Source: Cephalopachus bancanus
Taxonomy: Eukaryota > Chordata > Mammalia > Primates > Tarsiidae
Direction: 5' to 3'
DNA length: 64,000 nucleotides
Assembly (NCBI GenBank): GCA_027257055.1
Contig: JAPVLO010000161.1
Span: 62,001 to 126,000, forward strand
This document shows, piece after piece, positions 1 through 13,187 of the stretch. Position 1 is the stretch's first letter, and every line of letters begins with the position of its first letter. The notes under the pieces are model-generated. The model searched no databases, was not told where the DNA came from, and worked only from the letters and a program-made list of their open reading frames with translations. The position numbers were made by a program, and so were the translations under genes.

Positions 1-231
1 CTGTCTTCTTCTCCTTTTCCACTTTATTATATAGATAAATTGATTTTTTCACTTTTGCGTATTCTTTCAGATGTTAGCATGATCTTGAACATGATATTTA
101 TATTTGTTTTCTTACCATGTCCCATTTCTAGGGCACAAGTGTTTTTGCTTATTTAAAAGGAATACATAACGCTTCCTGACTTTATTGCAATTTTATTGGC
201 ATAATTGAAAGCCTGAATTTCACCAAATTAA

Positions 232-515
<284 letters not shown>

Positions 516-1668
516 GCTTTTCTTATTTTAACCAAATTAAAAACTTTTGCGCTTCAAGGTACTAGCCACAGACAGGGTCTGTGTTAAAAGAATGAAGGCA
601 ACTTTGTCTTTTAAAAATAGCATGTAATTTTTAAAAGCCATTGCATTATCGCTAGTACAGCAATGTATAATTAGCTGTGGTAATTGGAAATAAAAAATGG
701 ATATTTATAGTATTTACTTAATAAAAGAATATATAAACTACATAACTTGTCTATAGGCTATATGTGGCGTTCTCAAGTTTTCAGTTGTAGGAAACACAGT
801 TTCACTTTATCGAAAAATAGTGATGTTTCTACGTTTAACATCTTGCAGAGGATATAAGCTAGTTGTCTATTGTGTCATATCTGAATTCTCACTGTTGCAT
901 ATCCTGCCATTGTAGGGCTTTGACTATGCTTTTAGATTAGTTCAAAAATGACGCAGTGAATTTCAGATTTAAGATTTATCTAGAAACACAAGATTGATTG
1001 TATTAGAAAATTTCTTAATTCACTTTCTCAGGTCATTGAATTAACTGAAATAATAGATCATCGTGACAGATGATGAATAGGCAGCAGAAATCTTTAGGTG
1101 GTTGGAATATTATACATAATTGCAAATTATATAGAATTTGCATTGCACCAGAACCTCATAAGACATAAGATGCACATTTTCACTAGTTACTTACCTGTGT
1201 TCTAGATGTATAAACCAGTACAGATATGAGTTGCAAATAGTTGGGACAAGGGGAGCATCATCTTCTTTTGCAAATGACAAAGGGAGGTTTTATTTAACTT
1301 ACAAAGAGCTTATAAAAAAAAAAACAACCAGAGAGATTCAAGAAATAAGAGAAAATGCTCAATCTAGTTAAAGAAATAGGGTTAATGATCCCAGAATGAT
1401 CATGTTTGACACCTGGCAGATTAGCAAATGGTAAATTTTGCTCATGCCCAGTCTCAGTGAGAGGTTTAGGGAAAGAGGCAGGTTGGAACATTCTTTATGT
1501 GCATATAAATTGTTGCTGTGAATGGTACTTGAACAATATCTGTCATTTTAAGACACATATAGTCTTTGGCCCATTGCTGCCTTGCAAAAATGATAACTAA
1601 CCTGCAACTTCATGAATGAAAATGTGTGTTCTCAGTCAACACAGTGTCATAGATTTGTATATATTCTT

Positions 1669-2259
1669 TTTTTGGGGGGGTTATTGCCTCCCTCTCTTTC
1701 CCAGGCTGGAGTGCAGTGACACACTCACAGCCATTGCAACCTTGACCTGCTGGCTCAGGCGATCCTTCCGCCTCAGCCTTCCAAGTAGCTAGAGCTACAG
1801 GTACACGACACCATGCCTGGCTAATTTTTTTTATTTCTTTTGAGTTGGAGTCTCACTCTGTCGTGCAGGCTGGAGTACAGTGGCACTCTCATGGCTACCG
1901 TAGCATCATCCTGCTGGGCTCCAGCAATCCTTCTCCCTCAGTCTTCCAAGCAACTGGAACTACAGGCACGTGCTACCACGCCCAGCTAATTTTTAAAACT
2001 TATTGTAGAGAGGAGTTCTCACCAAGTTTCCTGGGCTGGTCTCGAACCCATGGGCTCAGATCATCCACTCGACTCGGCCTCCCAAAATGCTGGGATTACA
2101 GGCTGAGCCACCAAGTCCAGTCTAATTTTTTGATTTATTGTAGAGACGAGGTGTCACCAAGTTGCTCAGGCTGGTCTTGTACCCCTGGGCTCAGGCATTC
2201 TTCTCGCCTCCACCTCCCAAAGTGCTGTGATTACAGGCGTGAGCCACCGTGCCCAGCTA
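1669..2259 (-). repeat. Alu inserted in an Alu
   Basis: The left part of an older minus Alu (1669-1829) stops in its middle linker, a second minus Alu (about 1832-2121) follows, and the rest of the first resumes at AATTTTTTGATTTATTGTAG near 2124. Confidence 0.85.
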
Positions 2260-2629
2260 GATTTATATATATTCTTATGGACATACCTGTGAGATATTCT
2301 ACAAGAGAAAAGCAAGATATGAAAGACATGAATAACACTGTAATTCTTTAAGCTTTTTCATGTAAAATAAGTTTCATTATGAAACAATTGCAAATGCACA
2401 GCCTCCATGTGCAGTGCAAGGAACTTTTTCCTGTACATCGAACAGTAAGTTGCCAATATGGTGTCCTAACTCTTACTACTGTGTGTAATTCCTACAAATG
2501 TGGACGTTATCCTGTGTAACCACAGTACAATCAGCAAAATAAGGAAAATAAATTATTCCCATATATACATCCATATGTTTACATCTGTGTTTATTTTATT
2601 GGTGTATACAAACATACACATGCACACAC

Positions 2630-2896
2630 TTTTTTTTGTTTGAGTCAGACTCTCATTCTGTCCCTCAGGCTGGAGTACAATGGCACTCCCACAGCCACCA
2701 CAGCTTTGACCTGCTGGGTTAAAGAGATTTTTCTGCCTCAGCCTTCTACGTAGCTGGAATGATAGGTGCATGCCACCAGGCCTGGCTAGCTTTTTGATTT
2801 ATTGTAGAAATGAAGTCTTGCCAAGTTGCCCCTGAGTCTTCTTGTCTCAGCCTCCCAAAGTGCTGGGATTACAGGTGTGAGCCACTACACCTGGGC
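2630..2896 (-). repeat. Alu
   Basis: Minus strand, decayed, with a deletion in the head monomer near 2830. Confidence 0.85.
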
Positions 2897-3871
2897 TTCA
2901 TCTTTATCTTCTTAATTTATCCTACAAATAAGATTTTTGTTTTATTTTTTTCATTTGCAGGCAGGGTCCAGTCAGGAGAAAAAAAACAATGACCGGTTAT
3001 TTGAACAGAGAAAATTTAACTTAAAGATTGTTAAGTAGGTAAAATGTTGTTAACTTAGTCACCAAAAGGAGACTAATAAGGTGTCATGGAACAGCTCTGG
3101 GAAATGACTGCTACCCCTGAAGCTTTCGTTTGGCTTCTATGTTGGGATGCTGTTTAGCTGGTATTGGTGTCTGAGGGGCATGTTGACACTGGTTCAGGGG
3201 GTGTTGAAAACATTGCCAGCTGGGCCCAGCTGTTATGATAGGAAGGGCCTGCTTTTGCTAGGCCGACAGAGGGTACCAAGGAATGGCCTTGACGGGAACT
3301 GGGGTGCAGACAAGCCCAGAGGAAGGTGCACGTCCCTTTTTCCTCCCCGAGCCTTGTCTCCCGGTGGTGTTCCTTTGGCAGAGGCGAACATGGAACCAGC
3401 GCATGTGCAGAGCTCACACTTCACAGAGGTTCAGACAGCAGCTTAATGGCCGGCCCAGGCCACTGCGTACAAACACATCCTCCCATTTGAACTTATGGAT
3501 AACAGTGAAACAGCTCTTCCACTCTAACAGGATGCTACTTTACTTCCTACAAAGAAATTCATTTTTGCCCTCTCCTCCAAACTGGGAGACATAACGTTCC
3601 AGCATTCATTATATCTGTCTCTGGAAGATTGATTCACCATCCAGTTGTGACCTGTATTGCTTCTCAAATTCAGTTCTAACCTGTTTGGTTATTCTCTTAT
3701 GTAAGGAATTACGGGGTAAAGGAGACCTCCAACAAAACTTGTGTAGAATAATAAGACACAGGACAGAGAGAATAGTTAATACCTGCAGATGCATGATATT
3801 TACAAACACATTTATAACAAGCAAGGAAGAAAATGCGAGTTGCTGCTATATCACACTTTAAAAAAATTTAC

Positions 3872-4170
3872 TCTTTTTTTTTTTTTGGTGAGTCGAAGTC
3901 TCACTCTGTTGCGCAGACCTGGAGTGCAGTGGCACACTCATGGCCACCGCAACCTTGACTTGCTGGGCTCAGGTGATCCTTTCGCTTCAGCCTTCCAAGT
4001 AGCTGGAATCACAGGCGTGTGCCACTACGCCCGGCTAATATTTTGATTTATTGTAAAGATGCGGTCTCACCATGTTGCCCAGGTTGGTCTCGAACCCATG
4101 AGCTCAGGCAGTCCTTCTCGCCTCTGCCTCCCAAGGTGCTGCATTTACAGGTGTGAGCCACACACCCAGC
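3872..4170 (-). repeat. Alu
   Basis: Minus strand; duplication of TTTACTCTT on both sides. Confidence 0.9.
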
Positions 4171-4483
4171 TCAGATTTACTCTTAATCGGTATATAATAT
4201 TTGCACATACTTATAAGCTACATGTGATATTTGCCACATGTATAGGCTGTAATGGTCATGTCAGGGTATTTAGAGTGTCTTTTACCTTAAGTAGTTCTCA
4301 TTTCTATGTGTTAGGAGCATTTCAAGTCCTCTCTTTTAGCTATTTTGAAATATTCAATACATTGTTGTTAACTGTAGTCACCCTAATCTGCTATTGATTG
4401 TCGCAAAGTTTTTTTTTTTTTTACTTAGTTCACTGCCAATTATATTGTTTCCTTTGCCTTAGCCAGGACCTTAGCTGGGCAAG

Positions 4484-4770
4484 ATTTTTTTTTTTTTGAG
4501 TTGGAGTCTCACTCGGTCGCCCAGACTGGAGTGCAGCGGCCGCTCCCGGCCACCGCAGCCTCGACCTGCTGGGCTGCAGCGATCCTTCCGCCTCAGCCTT
4601 CTGAGTAGCCAGAATTACAGGCACACGCTACCACGCCCAGCTGATTTTTTGATTTATTGTAGAGATGAGGTCTCGCTGCCCAGGCGGGTCTCGAACCCGC
4701 GGGCTCAGGCAATCCACTCACCTCAGCCTCCCAAAGGCGCGGGATTACAGGCTGAGCCACCGAGCCTGGC
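4484..4770 (-). repeat. Alu, young
   Basis: Minus strand, close to the local consensus with intact CpGs; CAAGATTTTT / TAAGATTTTT flanks. Confidence 0.95.
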
Positions 4771-5471
4771 TAAGATTTTTTTTTATTTGTTTGAAATAGC
4801 TTAAACCTTCATTCCTAAAGGATCTGAATCCCCGTGGATTTGCTTTTTTGTTTGCTTTAATTTTCCATTAGCTTTTACTGATGGGCGTGTAAGTACTAAG
4901 AGGCAACCCACAGAATCCCAGATGTTCCAGAGGCAGTGTTCTCTGCCACTGGTGTTTAGTAGCAAAACAATCTCTACTTAGTAATTGCAGGCCATATAGT
5001 AACCCTTCTTTACTTGTTGCATCAGGGATAAATATCCTTTTGTATATCCAGCAGAGTCTTTTTGAGCTATTTCTCTAGAGTTGAAAGTATTGTCTGGAAT
5101 GTTTCTCAAGTCAGATATTAAATTTAGTTCATCATAGGATTGGTCTGATTGTGGTTGAATATCTTAGTCTGAAATGTGTGTGTATACCCATCCGTTGTTC
5201 TTGTCTGAGAGTAATCTGCTCCTGGAATGAGAACGATAGAGGTTAGGACCTGTTGTCATATGGTAAAATTTGTGATCTTGTGTTTCTGGACTGTAAACCT
5301 CACAAGTTCTTCTCAGTGTCTTTCTCCCCACTCCGCCCCAACACCCCGACACATGCACACGGTGGGACAGGAAGGCTAGAGTGGTCTGGAGTTGGTTATT
5401 TTCCTCAGAGCTGCTTAGGCCATGTGAACAAGAATGGAGTGCTCTGGCTTACTTGAAAATGGTTTCTTTCA

Positions 5472-5757
5472 GCCGGGCTCGGTGGCTCAGCCTTTAATCC
5501 CGCGCCTTTGGGAGGATGAGGTGAGTGGAATGTCTGAGCCCGCGGGTTTGAGACCCGCCTGGGCAGCGAGACCTCATCTCCACCATAAATAAAAATATCA
5601 GCCGGGCGTGGTAGCGCAAGCCTATAATTCCAGCTACTGGGAAGGCTGAGGCGGAAGGATGGCCGGAGCCCAGCAGGTCAAGGCTGCGGTGGCCGGGAGC
5701 AGCCACTGCACTCCAGTCTGGGCGACAGAGTGAGACTCCAACTCAAAAAAAAAAAAG
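5472..5757 (+). repeat. Alu, young
   Basis: Plus strand; GGTTTCTTTC duplicated at 5461 and 5758. Confidence 0.95.
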
Positions 5758-6289
5758 GTTTCTTTCCTCCTTCATGTGCTAGACGCATGGGGGGATTTTT
5801 CTTGCATATTTGCTGTGAGAACCTGGAAGAGCTCCCTGAGGTTTCAAAAAAAAAAAAAAAGGTGTGAAGGCTCCCCGGTGACTGGGTCCCCCTTTTGGTT
5901 TTAACTCTGTCTTCTTCCCTGTCCTCCAGCAGTTGGTCGATCACAGTTCAATTTTCCTGCCCCAGCACTGGTTCTGCTCATGAGATTCTGCTCCTGGGTG
6001 TTAGCTGTGTCTCCTGTATTCACCTGTCTCTCCCATCTTGGGGCAGCAGTTTGCCCTGTGTCCACATCTCTTTTTGAGATCCAAGAAGAGTTGTTAGAAT
6101 TTCAGTTTGTTTAACTTTTATTTGTTAGGATAGAGTGACGATTTCCTAGTTCCCTACGTGGGGAACAGGAAGCCGGAAGGCTCGTCTGCTGCAATTGGCA
6201 TATCACTTCTGTAAGCCCCTGTTGTCTAACCCTGTCAGGCTGCTGAGGAAGGATTGTGGTTGAAGACTATGTGGATCTTTTTTCTTTCT

Positions 6290-6830
6290 TAAAGCTGTTT
6301 ACTGAAGTATAACATAAAGAAAAATGTGCAAAATATCAATGTATTGCTCAATGGATAAAAATTGTAGACACTTGTGTAATTTAACACCCACATTCAACAC
6401 TCCAAGAAGGGCCACTCCTGCCTCATCGCCGTCTCCTCCCAGAGTCAACACATGTTGTCTTTTTTTTTGAGTTGGAGTCTCACTCTGTTGCCCAGACTGG
6501 AGTGCAGCGGCCGCTCCCGGCCACCGCAGCCTCGACCTGCTGGGCTCCGGCGATCCTTCCGCCTCAGCCTTACAAGCAGCCGGAGTTACAGGCGCGCGCT
6601 ACCACGCCCGGCTGATTTTTTGATTTATTGTAGAGATGAGGTCTCGCTGCCCAGGCGGGTCTCGAACCCGCGGGCTCAGGCAGTCCACTCACCTCAGCCT
6701 CCCAAAGGCGCGGGATTACAGGCTGAGCCACCGAGCCCGGCTTACGTGTTGTCTTTTTAATAGCTTTGGCCCATTTGGGACCTTTATATAAATAGAATTA
6801 TATAATATAATTAATTATATAATTGTAACC
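6290..6830 (-). repeat. L1 3' fragment, antisense, split by an Alu
   Basis: TTACTGAAGTATAACATAAA, AATTTAACACCCACATTCAA and, after the Alu at 6460, TAGCTTTGGCCCATTTGGGA with TATAAATAGAATTATA are typical antisense L1M 3' wording. Confidence 0.55.
6460..6741 (-). repeat. Alu, young
   Basis: Minus strand; flanked by ACATGTTGTCTTTTT and ACGTGTTGTCTTTTT, which differ by one base. Confidence 0.95.
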
Positions 6831-7337
6831 AGCCACAAAGGCCCACTTCTAGTTATCTGTCTTAATTGTGGGCAAAGGTTTATGCAGAAAGGTGTGCTCT
6901 GTACCTTCGTTAATAAAAGAGATTTCTTAGGCGAAAAAAAGAATGTGCCTCGTTGAAATGGTTAACGATTATGTCATCTCTGGAATATCGAGTCATTAGA
7001 AATGATGTCTGCAAAGTGTTTTCCAGTGGTTTGTAAAAGTTCTAAAAGTATTTTTAATATTAAGAGAAGATGGACTATGACTAATTTCCTTCAGTTCTAA
7101 AGACAAGAACTTGTTGGAGAAAAAGAATTCGTAGAAAATAACTCCAGAATATTAATAGTGGTTAAAACTTGGGCATGGTTGGGATTATTGGTGATTTTTA
7201 CTCTTTGCTACCTAGCAAACTTTTGTTCTTTAAAAGCCTTTAAAATTTGTGTGCATTAGTCTGCAGTACTGGGAGGGCAGAAGGGATTTTTCTATACAGT
7301 CTAACTGAATGTCCTGACACATAATCCTGTAATTTAA

Positions 7338-7439
<102 letters not shown>

Positions 7440-7678
7440 TAATATGGTTTTTCTTTCTAAAAGTTATTTGTGGTTAAAATTAAAATTTTTTTATCAATTG
7501 ACTGAATTTCTTCAATATTTTATTGATTAGCCCTTTATACATGTATACTTGTAATTCAGTTACTGGGATAAAACAGTTGAAAATTGGGACAATAAAATCA
7601 ACTCAGAGAGCCTCTAGGGGGTATATAAAATAGCCATTAATGTTTTTAAAAAGATGAGCAAAAGTTGTGACACAATTA

Positions 7679-7976
7679 AAAATTTTTTTTTTTTTTGAGT
7701 TGGAGTCTCACTCTGTCACTCAGATAGGAGTGCAGTGGGCGCTCCGGCCACTGCAGCCTCGACCTGCTGGGCTCTGGCGATCCTTCCGCCTCAGCCTTCC
7801 AAGTAGCTGGAACTACAGGCGCGCGCTACCACGCCCGGCTAGTTTTTTTTGATTTATTGTAGAGATGAGGTCTGGCCAAGTTTCCCAGGCGGGTCTCGAA
7901 CCCGCAGGCTCAGGAAATCCACACTCCTCGGCCGCCCAAAGTGCTGGGATTACAGGCTGAACCACCGAGCCCAGCC
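7679..7976 (-). repeat. Alu
   Basis: Minus strand, 250 bp after the first visible exon; has the longer linker form ending GCCAAGTTTCCCAGG. Confidence 0.92.
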
Positions 7977-8269
7977 CACTTTAAAATTTGATTCAAGTTT
8001 CTAGTGTTCATTGCAAAGCGCAAGACGTCTTCTGGCCCTTTCATAGCTCTGATTGTGCAACAAAAATAACTGCTACTAAGCATTATCATTATCTTAAAAA
8101 TCTATAAAATGGGAGACAGTGATAAGTTTTAGCTGTTATTTATCATTTTATTCCATTATCTTTTTGCTGATTATTAGAAAGGAGTTAAAAATTATAATTT
8201 CACAGCGCTGCATGCTTTTAGGCATCAAGGGGGTTCTAGTTTAAAGGAATATTTTTAATATTTTATAGT

Positions 8270-9000
8270 CAGCTTAAGTTTTATCAATGCATAATTGCAG
8301 TATATTAAACATTTAAAGTGTAAAATCTGGTTAGTTTTGTCATGTACATACTTAATAAACCATTTCCATTGCAACAAAAAGAGTAAAATATTCATTACTT
8401 CCAAAAGTTTCCTTGTGTTCCTTTGTAATTCATTGCCCTCCCCAGTCTTTGGGCAGCCACTGATCTGTGTTCTATCATTTTAGATTAGTTTGTGTTTTTG
8501 AGAAATTTATATTAATAAAATATATACGATTTTTGTGGGGGCAGGGGAGCAGTGTGTCTTTTTTCGTTTCATGTAATTATTTTGAAATTCATCCATAGTG
8601 TTGTCTTAATAGTAGATGCCATTTTTTTGTTGCTACTGTTCCACTGTATGCCTGTCCCACAATCCTTTTGTCTGTTGATAGCCATTTGGGTTCTTTCCAC
8701 TTAGGGGCTAATACGGATAAACTACTATGAACATTTGTATACGTTTTTTGAAGACATGAGCCTTCCTTTCTCTTGAGTAGGAATCGAGAAACGGAATAGC
8801 TGGGATATATGACAGGCATGTAACTTTTTAAAACCTGCCAAACTGCTTTCCAAAGTGCATGTCCTATTTTACGTATCCATCCGCAGTAGGTGAGAGCTCT
8901 GGTTGCTGCCCATTCTTGGTTCCACTTGTGTAGTCAGTCTTGCTCATTTTAGCCACTTGATTTCATGTGTGACGACTTTTCATTGCAGTTTTAATTTGCC
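8270..9000 (-). repeat. L1 3' region, antisense
   Basis: TTTGAAATTCATCCATAGTG, GCCATTTGGGTTCTTTCCAC, ACTACTATGAACATTTGTAT, CTGCCAAACTGCTTTCCAAA and CATTGCAGTTTTAATTTGCC are in antisense L1 order. Confidence 0.8.
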
Positions 9001-9338
9001 TTTTCCTAACAGGTTTATTTTCTCTATAAAGATAGCTGTAGCAGTTCTGGAGAATTGTGAAAGTGCTCTGAATAAGCTTATTCTGATTTGAAACTATATG
9101 TATATTTGTATACATATATGTGACCTTGTCATAGTGAATTTCATGTTTTTAGCAATTTTGAGTAACTTACAGCTTGTGACATTTGGAATTATATGGCAAA
9201 AAGTTGAGATAATCCTGAGGGTTTTTAATTAAAAAGTTAAAATGTTGGAAGGTATTTGTATTTAGATTTCATCGCAGTTGTTGGTACCATACTAGTTTAT
9301 GTGCAGGAAGTTAATAAATATTGTTTAATAAAACAGTG

Positions 9339-9455
9339 AGGCGGAAGGATCGCCGGAGCCCAGCAGGTTGAGGCTGCGGTGGTCGGAAGCAGCCACTGCA
9401 CTCCGGTCTGGGCGACAGAGTGAGACTCCAACTCAAAAAAAAAAAAAAAAAAAAA
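9339..9455 (+). repeat. Alu right half only
   Basis: Plus strand; begins GAGGCGGAAGGATCGCCGG, so truncated at the 5' side, with an A21 tail. Confidence 0.92.
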
Positions 9456-9762
9456 TAGATCCTGTTTAATTTTTTAAATAAAAAGTCTCTATTTTTGATA
9501 TTTTCTTCATTAGCATACCTATTATTATCAGCTATTAACACATAAGCTCTCTTCCCCTCTCAGATTGAGAGAGCAAGTAATTTAAGGTGATTTCCTAAGT
9601 AAAAAGGAGTTGGAAATCAGATGTTTGTAGAGGGGAAAGATTGTCGAAAGGCTGTTTTAAGTACAATTGAAGGTGGGAGCTGGACAGTTATTTTTGTATC
9701 TAGCAGGTGAAAGGTATAGTTTATTCCATGCAATATTGATATTTTTCTAAGTAATTGAGTTT

Positions 9763-9900
9763 TGCCGGGCATGGTGGTGCATTCGTGTAATCCCAATTAC
9801 TCAAAAGGCTGAAGGTGGAAGGATTACTGGAGCCCAGGAATTGGAGACCAGCCTGTTCAACATAGTGAGACCCCATCACAACAAATAATTTTTTTACAAA
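9763..9900 (+). repeat. Alu monomer
   Basis: Plus strand, single old monomer flanked by ATTGAGTTTT-like sequence. Confidence 0.8.
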
Positions 9901-9911
9901 TGAGTTTTTCA

Positions 9912-10205
9912 CCACCAGGTGTGGTGACTCACACCTGTATCCCAGCACTTGGGAGCCCAAGACAGGAGGATTGCTTGAGCCCAGCAGTTTGAGACCAGCC
10001 TAGGCAACATAGCACGATCTTGTCTCTACAAAAATAAAAAAATAAGCTGGGCGTGGTGACATGCACTTGTAGTCCCAGCTACTTGGGAGGCTGAGGTGGA
10101 GGGATCGCCTGAGCCCAACTTGAGGCTGTGGTAGCCATAATCATGCCACTGCATTTGGTCTGGGTGACAGAGTGAGACCCAACTCAAAAAATAAATACAT
10201 GAATA
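9912..10205 (+). repeat. Older Alu (J-like)
   Basis: Plus strand; GAGACCAGCCTAGGCAACAT and CTCTACAAAAATAAAAAAAT linker differ from the tarsier-type consensus; followed by ATTGAGTTTT. Confidence 0.85.
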
Positions 10206-10687
10206 AAAATTGAGTTTTGGCAATTCTTTATTTTACTAAAAGTTCTTTGTAATGTGATCTATAAGTAATTTAATTTGACAAAGTCCAATTTATTGATTTT
10301 TCTCCTTGTATGGATTGTGTTTAATTGCCATATCTAAGAAATCTTTGCCTAACCCCAAATCACAAAGACTTTCTTTTATGTTTCGTAAAAATTTTATAGT
10401 TTTACCTTTAGGTCTGTGATCACTTGTGAGCTAATTTTTGTATAACGTGCAATGTACTGAGTTCAAGCTTTTCATATATATCCAGTTATTTTGTCTCATT
10501 TGTTGAAAAGAGTTCTTTTCTCATTGAATTACCTTTGCATCCCTGTTAATTTCTAGAGTGAATTCTGTTGCATTGATCTCTGTGTTTGTCCTTTTGCCGG
10601 TATTATGCTATCTTAAATACTATAGATTTATAGTAATTCTTAGAGTCAGTTTTTGAGCGTCCTTCAACTTTGATCTTCATTTTCTTT

Positions 10688-10985
10688 TCATTTTTTTTTT
10701 TTTTTTTGAGTTGGAGTCTCACTCTGTCGCCCAGACTGGAGTGCAGTGGCCGCTCCCGGCCACCGCAGCCTCGACCTGCTGGGCTCCGGTGATCCTTCCG
10801 CCTCTGCCTTCCGTGTAACCGGAATTACAGGCACGTGCTACCATGCCTGGCTAATTTTTTGATTTATTGTAGAGATGAGGTCTTGCCAAGTTGCCCAGGA
10901 GGGTCTCGAACCCGCGGGCTCAGGCAATCCACTTACCTCAGCCTCCCAAAGGCGTGGGATTACAGGCTGAGCCACCGAGCCCAGC
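10688..10985 (-). repeat. Alu
   Basis: Minus strand, inside antisense L1. Confidence 0.94.
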
Positions 10986-11029
10986 TGGTCTCCATTTTCA
11001 AAATTATTTTATCTCATCTAGCTCCTTTA

Positions 11030-11318
11030 TCTTTTTTTTTTTTTTTTGAGTTGGAGTCTCACTCGGTCGCCCAGACTGGAGTGCAGTGACCGCTCCAGGC
11101 CACCGCAGCCTCGCCTGCTGAGCTCTGGCGATCCTTCTGCCTCAGCCTTCCAAGTAGCTGGAACTACAGGCACGCGCTACCACGTCTGGCTAATTTTTGA
11201 TTTATTGTAGAGATGAGGTCTCGCTGCCCAGTTGGGTCTCGAACCCGCGGGCTCAGGCAGTCCGCTCACCTCAGCCTCCCAAAGGCGCGGGATTACAGGC
11301 TGAGCCACTGAGCCTGGC
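11030..11318 (-). repeat. Alu
   Basis: Minus strand; CTCCTTTATCTTTT repeated on both sides as target duplication. Confidence 0.94.
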
Positions 11319-11678
11319 TCCTTTATCTTTTCATAAACATTTTTTAAAAACCAGCTTGTTGGTTTGAAAGCCTGTGGGAGTTTTGATGGGATTGTGCTGA
11401 ATCTACAGATAAATTTGTGTTGCTTAGTAATAAATTTTCCCGTTCGTGAACCTGGTGTATGTGTCTTATCCATTTATCTCTTCCTCTTTTTCTTTCGTCA
11501 GTGCTTTGGTTTTCTTTTGGTATACAGACCTTGTACAGATTTTGTAACAATGATATCTAAGTGTTTTTGGTGTTATTTTAAAGGGTATTGTCCTTTGTGC
11601 CTTTCAGCTTCTAACTTTTGCTGGCGTATGGGACTACAGTTCATTTTTACATACTGAATCATTTTTCTTTTGACCTAG

Positions 11679-12008
<330 letters not shown>

Positions 12009-12101
12009 TCTAGTAAGTTTTTGATAGCATCTTTGCGTTTTTTTAAAAATGTAGACATTTCTGTCCTCTATAAATAGTGACAAATTTAATTTCTTTTTCT
12101 T

Positions 12102-12398
12102 TCTTTCTTTTTTTTTGAGTTGGAATCTCACTCTGTTGCCCAGGCTGGAGTGCAGTGGCACCCTCACGGCCACCACAGCCTCGACCTGCTGTGCTCAGGC
12201 GATCCTTCTGCCTCAGCCTCCCAAGTAACTGAAATTACAGGCATGTGCCACCACGCCTGGCTACTTCTTTGATTTATTGTAGAGATGTGGTCTCGCCAAG
12301 TTGCCCAGGCTGGTCTCAAACCCATGAGCTCAGGCCATCCTCTCAACTCGGTCTCCCAAAGTGCTGGGATTATAGGTGTGAACCACCATGCCCAGCCT
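12102..12398 (-). repeat. Alu
   Basis: Minus strand, intermediate age. Confidence 0.92.
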
Positions 12399-13124
12399 GT
12401 TTTTTTAATTTTAAATTTATTACTTTAATTATGAAAAAGTTTGATGATACATGTAAATCTGTTGTCAGACTCTCTATGGCATTTTGTGATAGTTATGTTA
12501 ACCCCAAATACTTTCTGTGTTAATTGAAAATAACCTTATTAATTTATTAGAAAGTTCTTATGGTTCTGGAAGAGGGGAATCTGCATTAACAGCTGTTAAT
12601 GTTTCTATTTCAGTGGAGATTAAAGCATACTGATAGTTTGCATCATTTTAAAGGTTCTAAGGAAGGTATAATAATTTGGTTCTGTATTTTTCTTCATTAT
12701 GACCAAAAAGTTAAGCAAATATTTGTCAAGGAAGAAATAAATACACCTTTAAGATAAACCTGCATTCATAATCTGTATAAAGGTTACAGTTTACTGTTAC
12801 AAACATTTTACTGTTTTACTATAACTCATATCTACCATTTTAGACGTACCATTCCCATTCAAGTCCATATGTCCAGTCATTTTCAAAATTTCTTTTCACT
12901 GTTTACATATGAATTTGCCTGATCAGATCACACTTGTCTCATTCACTAAAACCATAAATTGATACCACTCATTTTGTCTTTTTACCACGCGTTTTTTGTT
13001 TTTTTTTTGCCTTTTCTGTTTCTAAAAAGGCTATTATTTTCATGTATCTCACCCAAATTTGTTCACTACAGTGACCCAAACTTTTTTGGGGGGATTACTT
13101 TTGAAGTATTATTTTTGTATTCCA

Positions 13125-13130
13125 AAGCAG
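13125..13130 (+). promoter_or_regulatory. GTF2I: NAGNAG tandem splice acceptor (AAGCAG)
   Basis: The intron ends ...TTCCAAAGCAG followed by GCCCTTCTG. Splicing at the first AG (AAG, 13127) adds an alanine codon and gives a 60-nt exon. Splicing at the second (CAG, 13130) gives 57 nt and lacks the alanine. Both keep frame. The human gamma form has the alanine, so the AAG is taken as the main site here. Confidence 0.75.
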
Positions 13131-13187
13131 GCCCTTCTGAAACTGATGATGTTGATGAAAAACTCCCCCTTTCGAAGCCTTTGCAAG
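13128..13187 (+). CDS. GTF2I: GTF2I alternative cassette exon a (20 aa)
   Basis: 60 nt, phase 1 at both ends, so skipping it keeps the frame. It encodes A-GPSETDDVDEKLPLSKPLQ. It corresponds to human residues 255-274, which are absent from the beta and delta isoforms of TFII-I. The acceptor is the weak AAG of a tandem AAGCAG, and the donor CAAG|GTATCA also departs from consensus; both fit alternative use. One residue differs from remembered human (Leu for Gln in DEKLPL). The segment is acidic, without a fold I recognise, and lies in the flexible linker between R1 and R2. Confidence 0.93.

Noticed and set aside
3147..3594. Overlapping frames on both strands as a novel gene
   Set aside because: No start context, splice pattern or protein resemblance; open frames on both strands in GC-richer repeat-like sequence are expected by chance.
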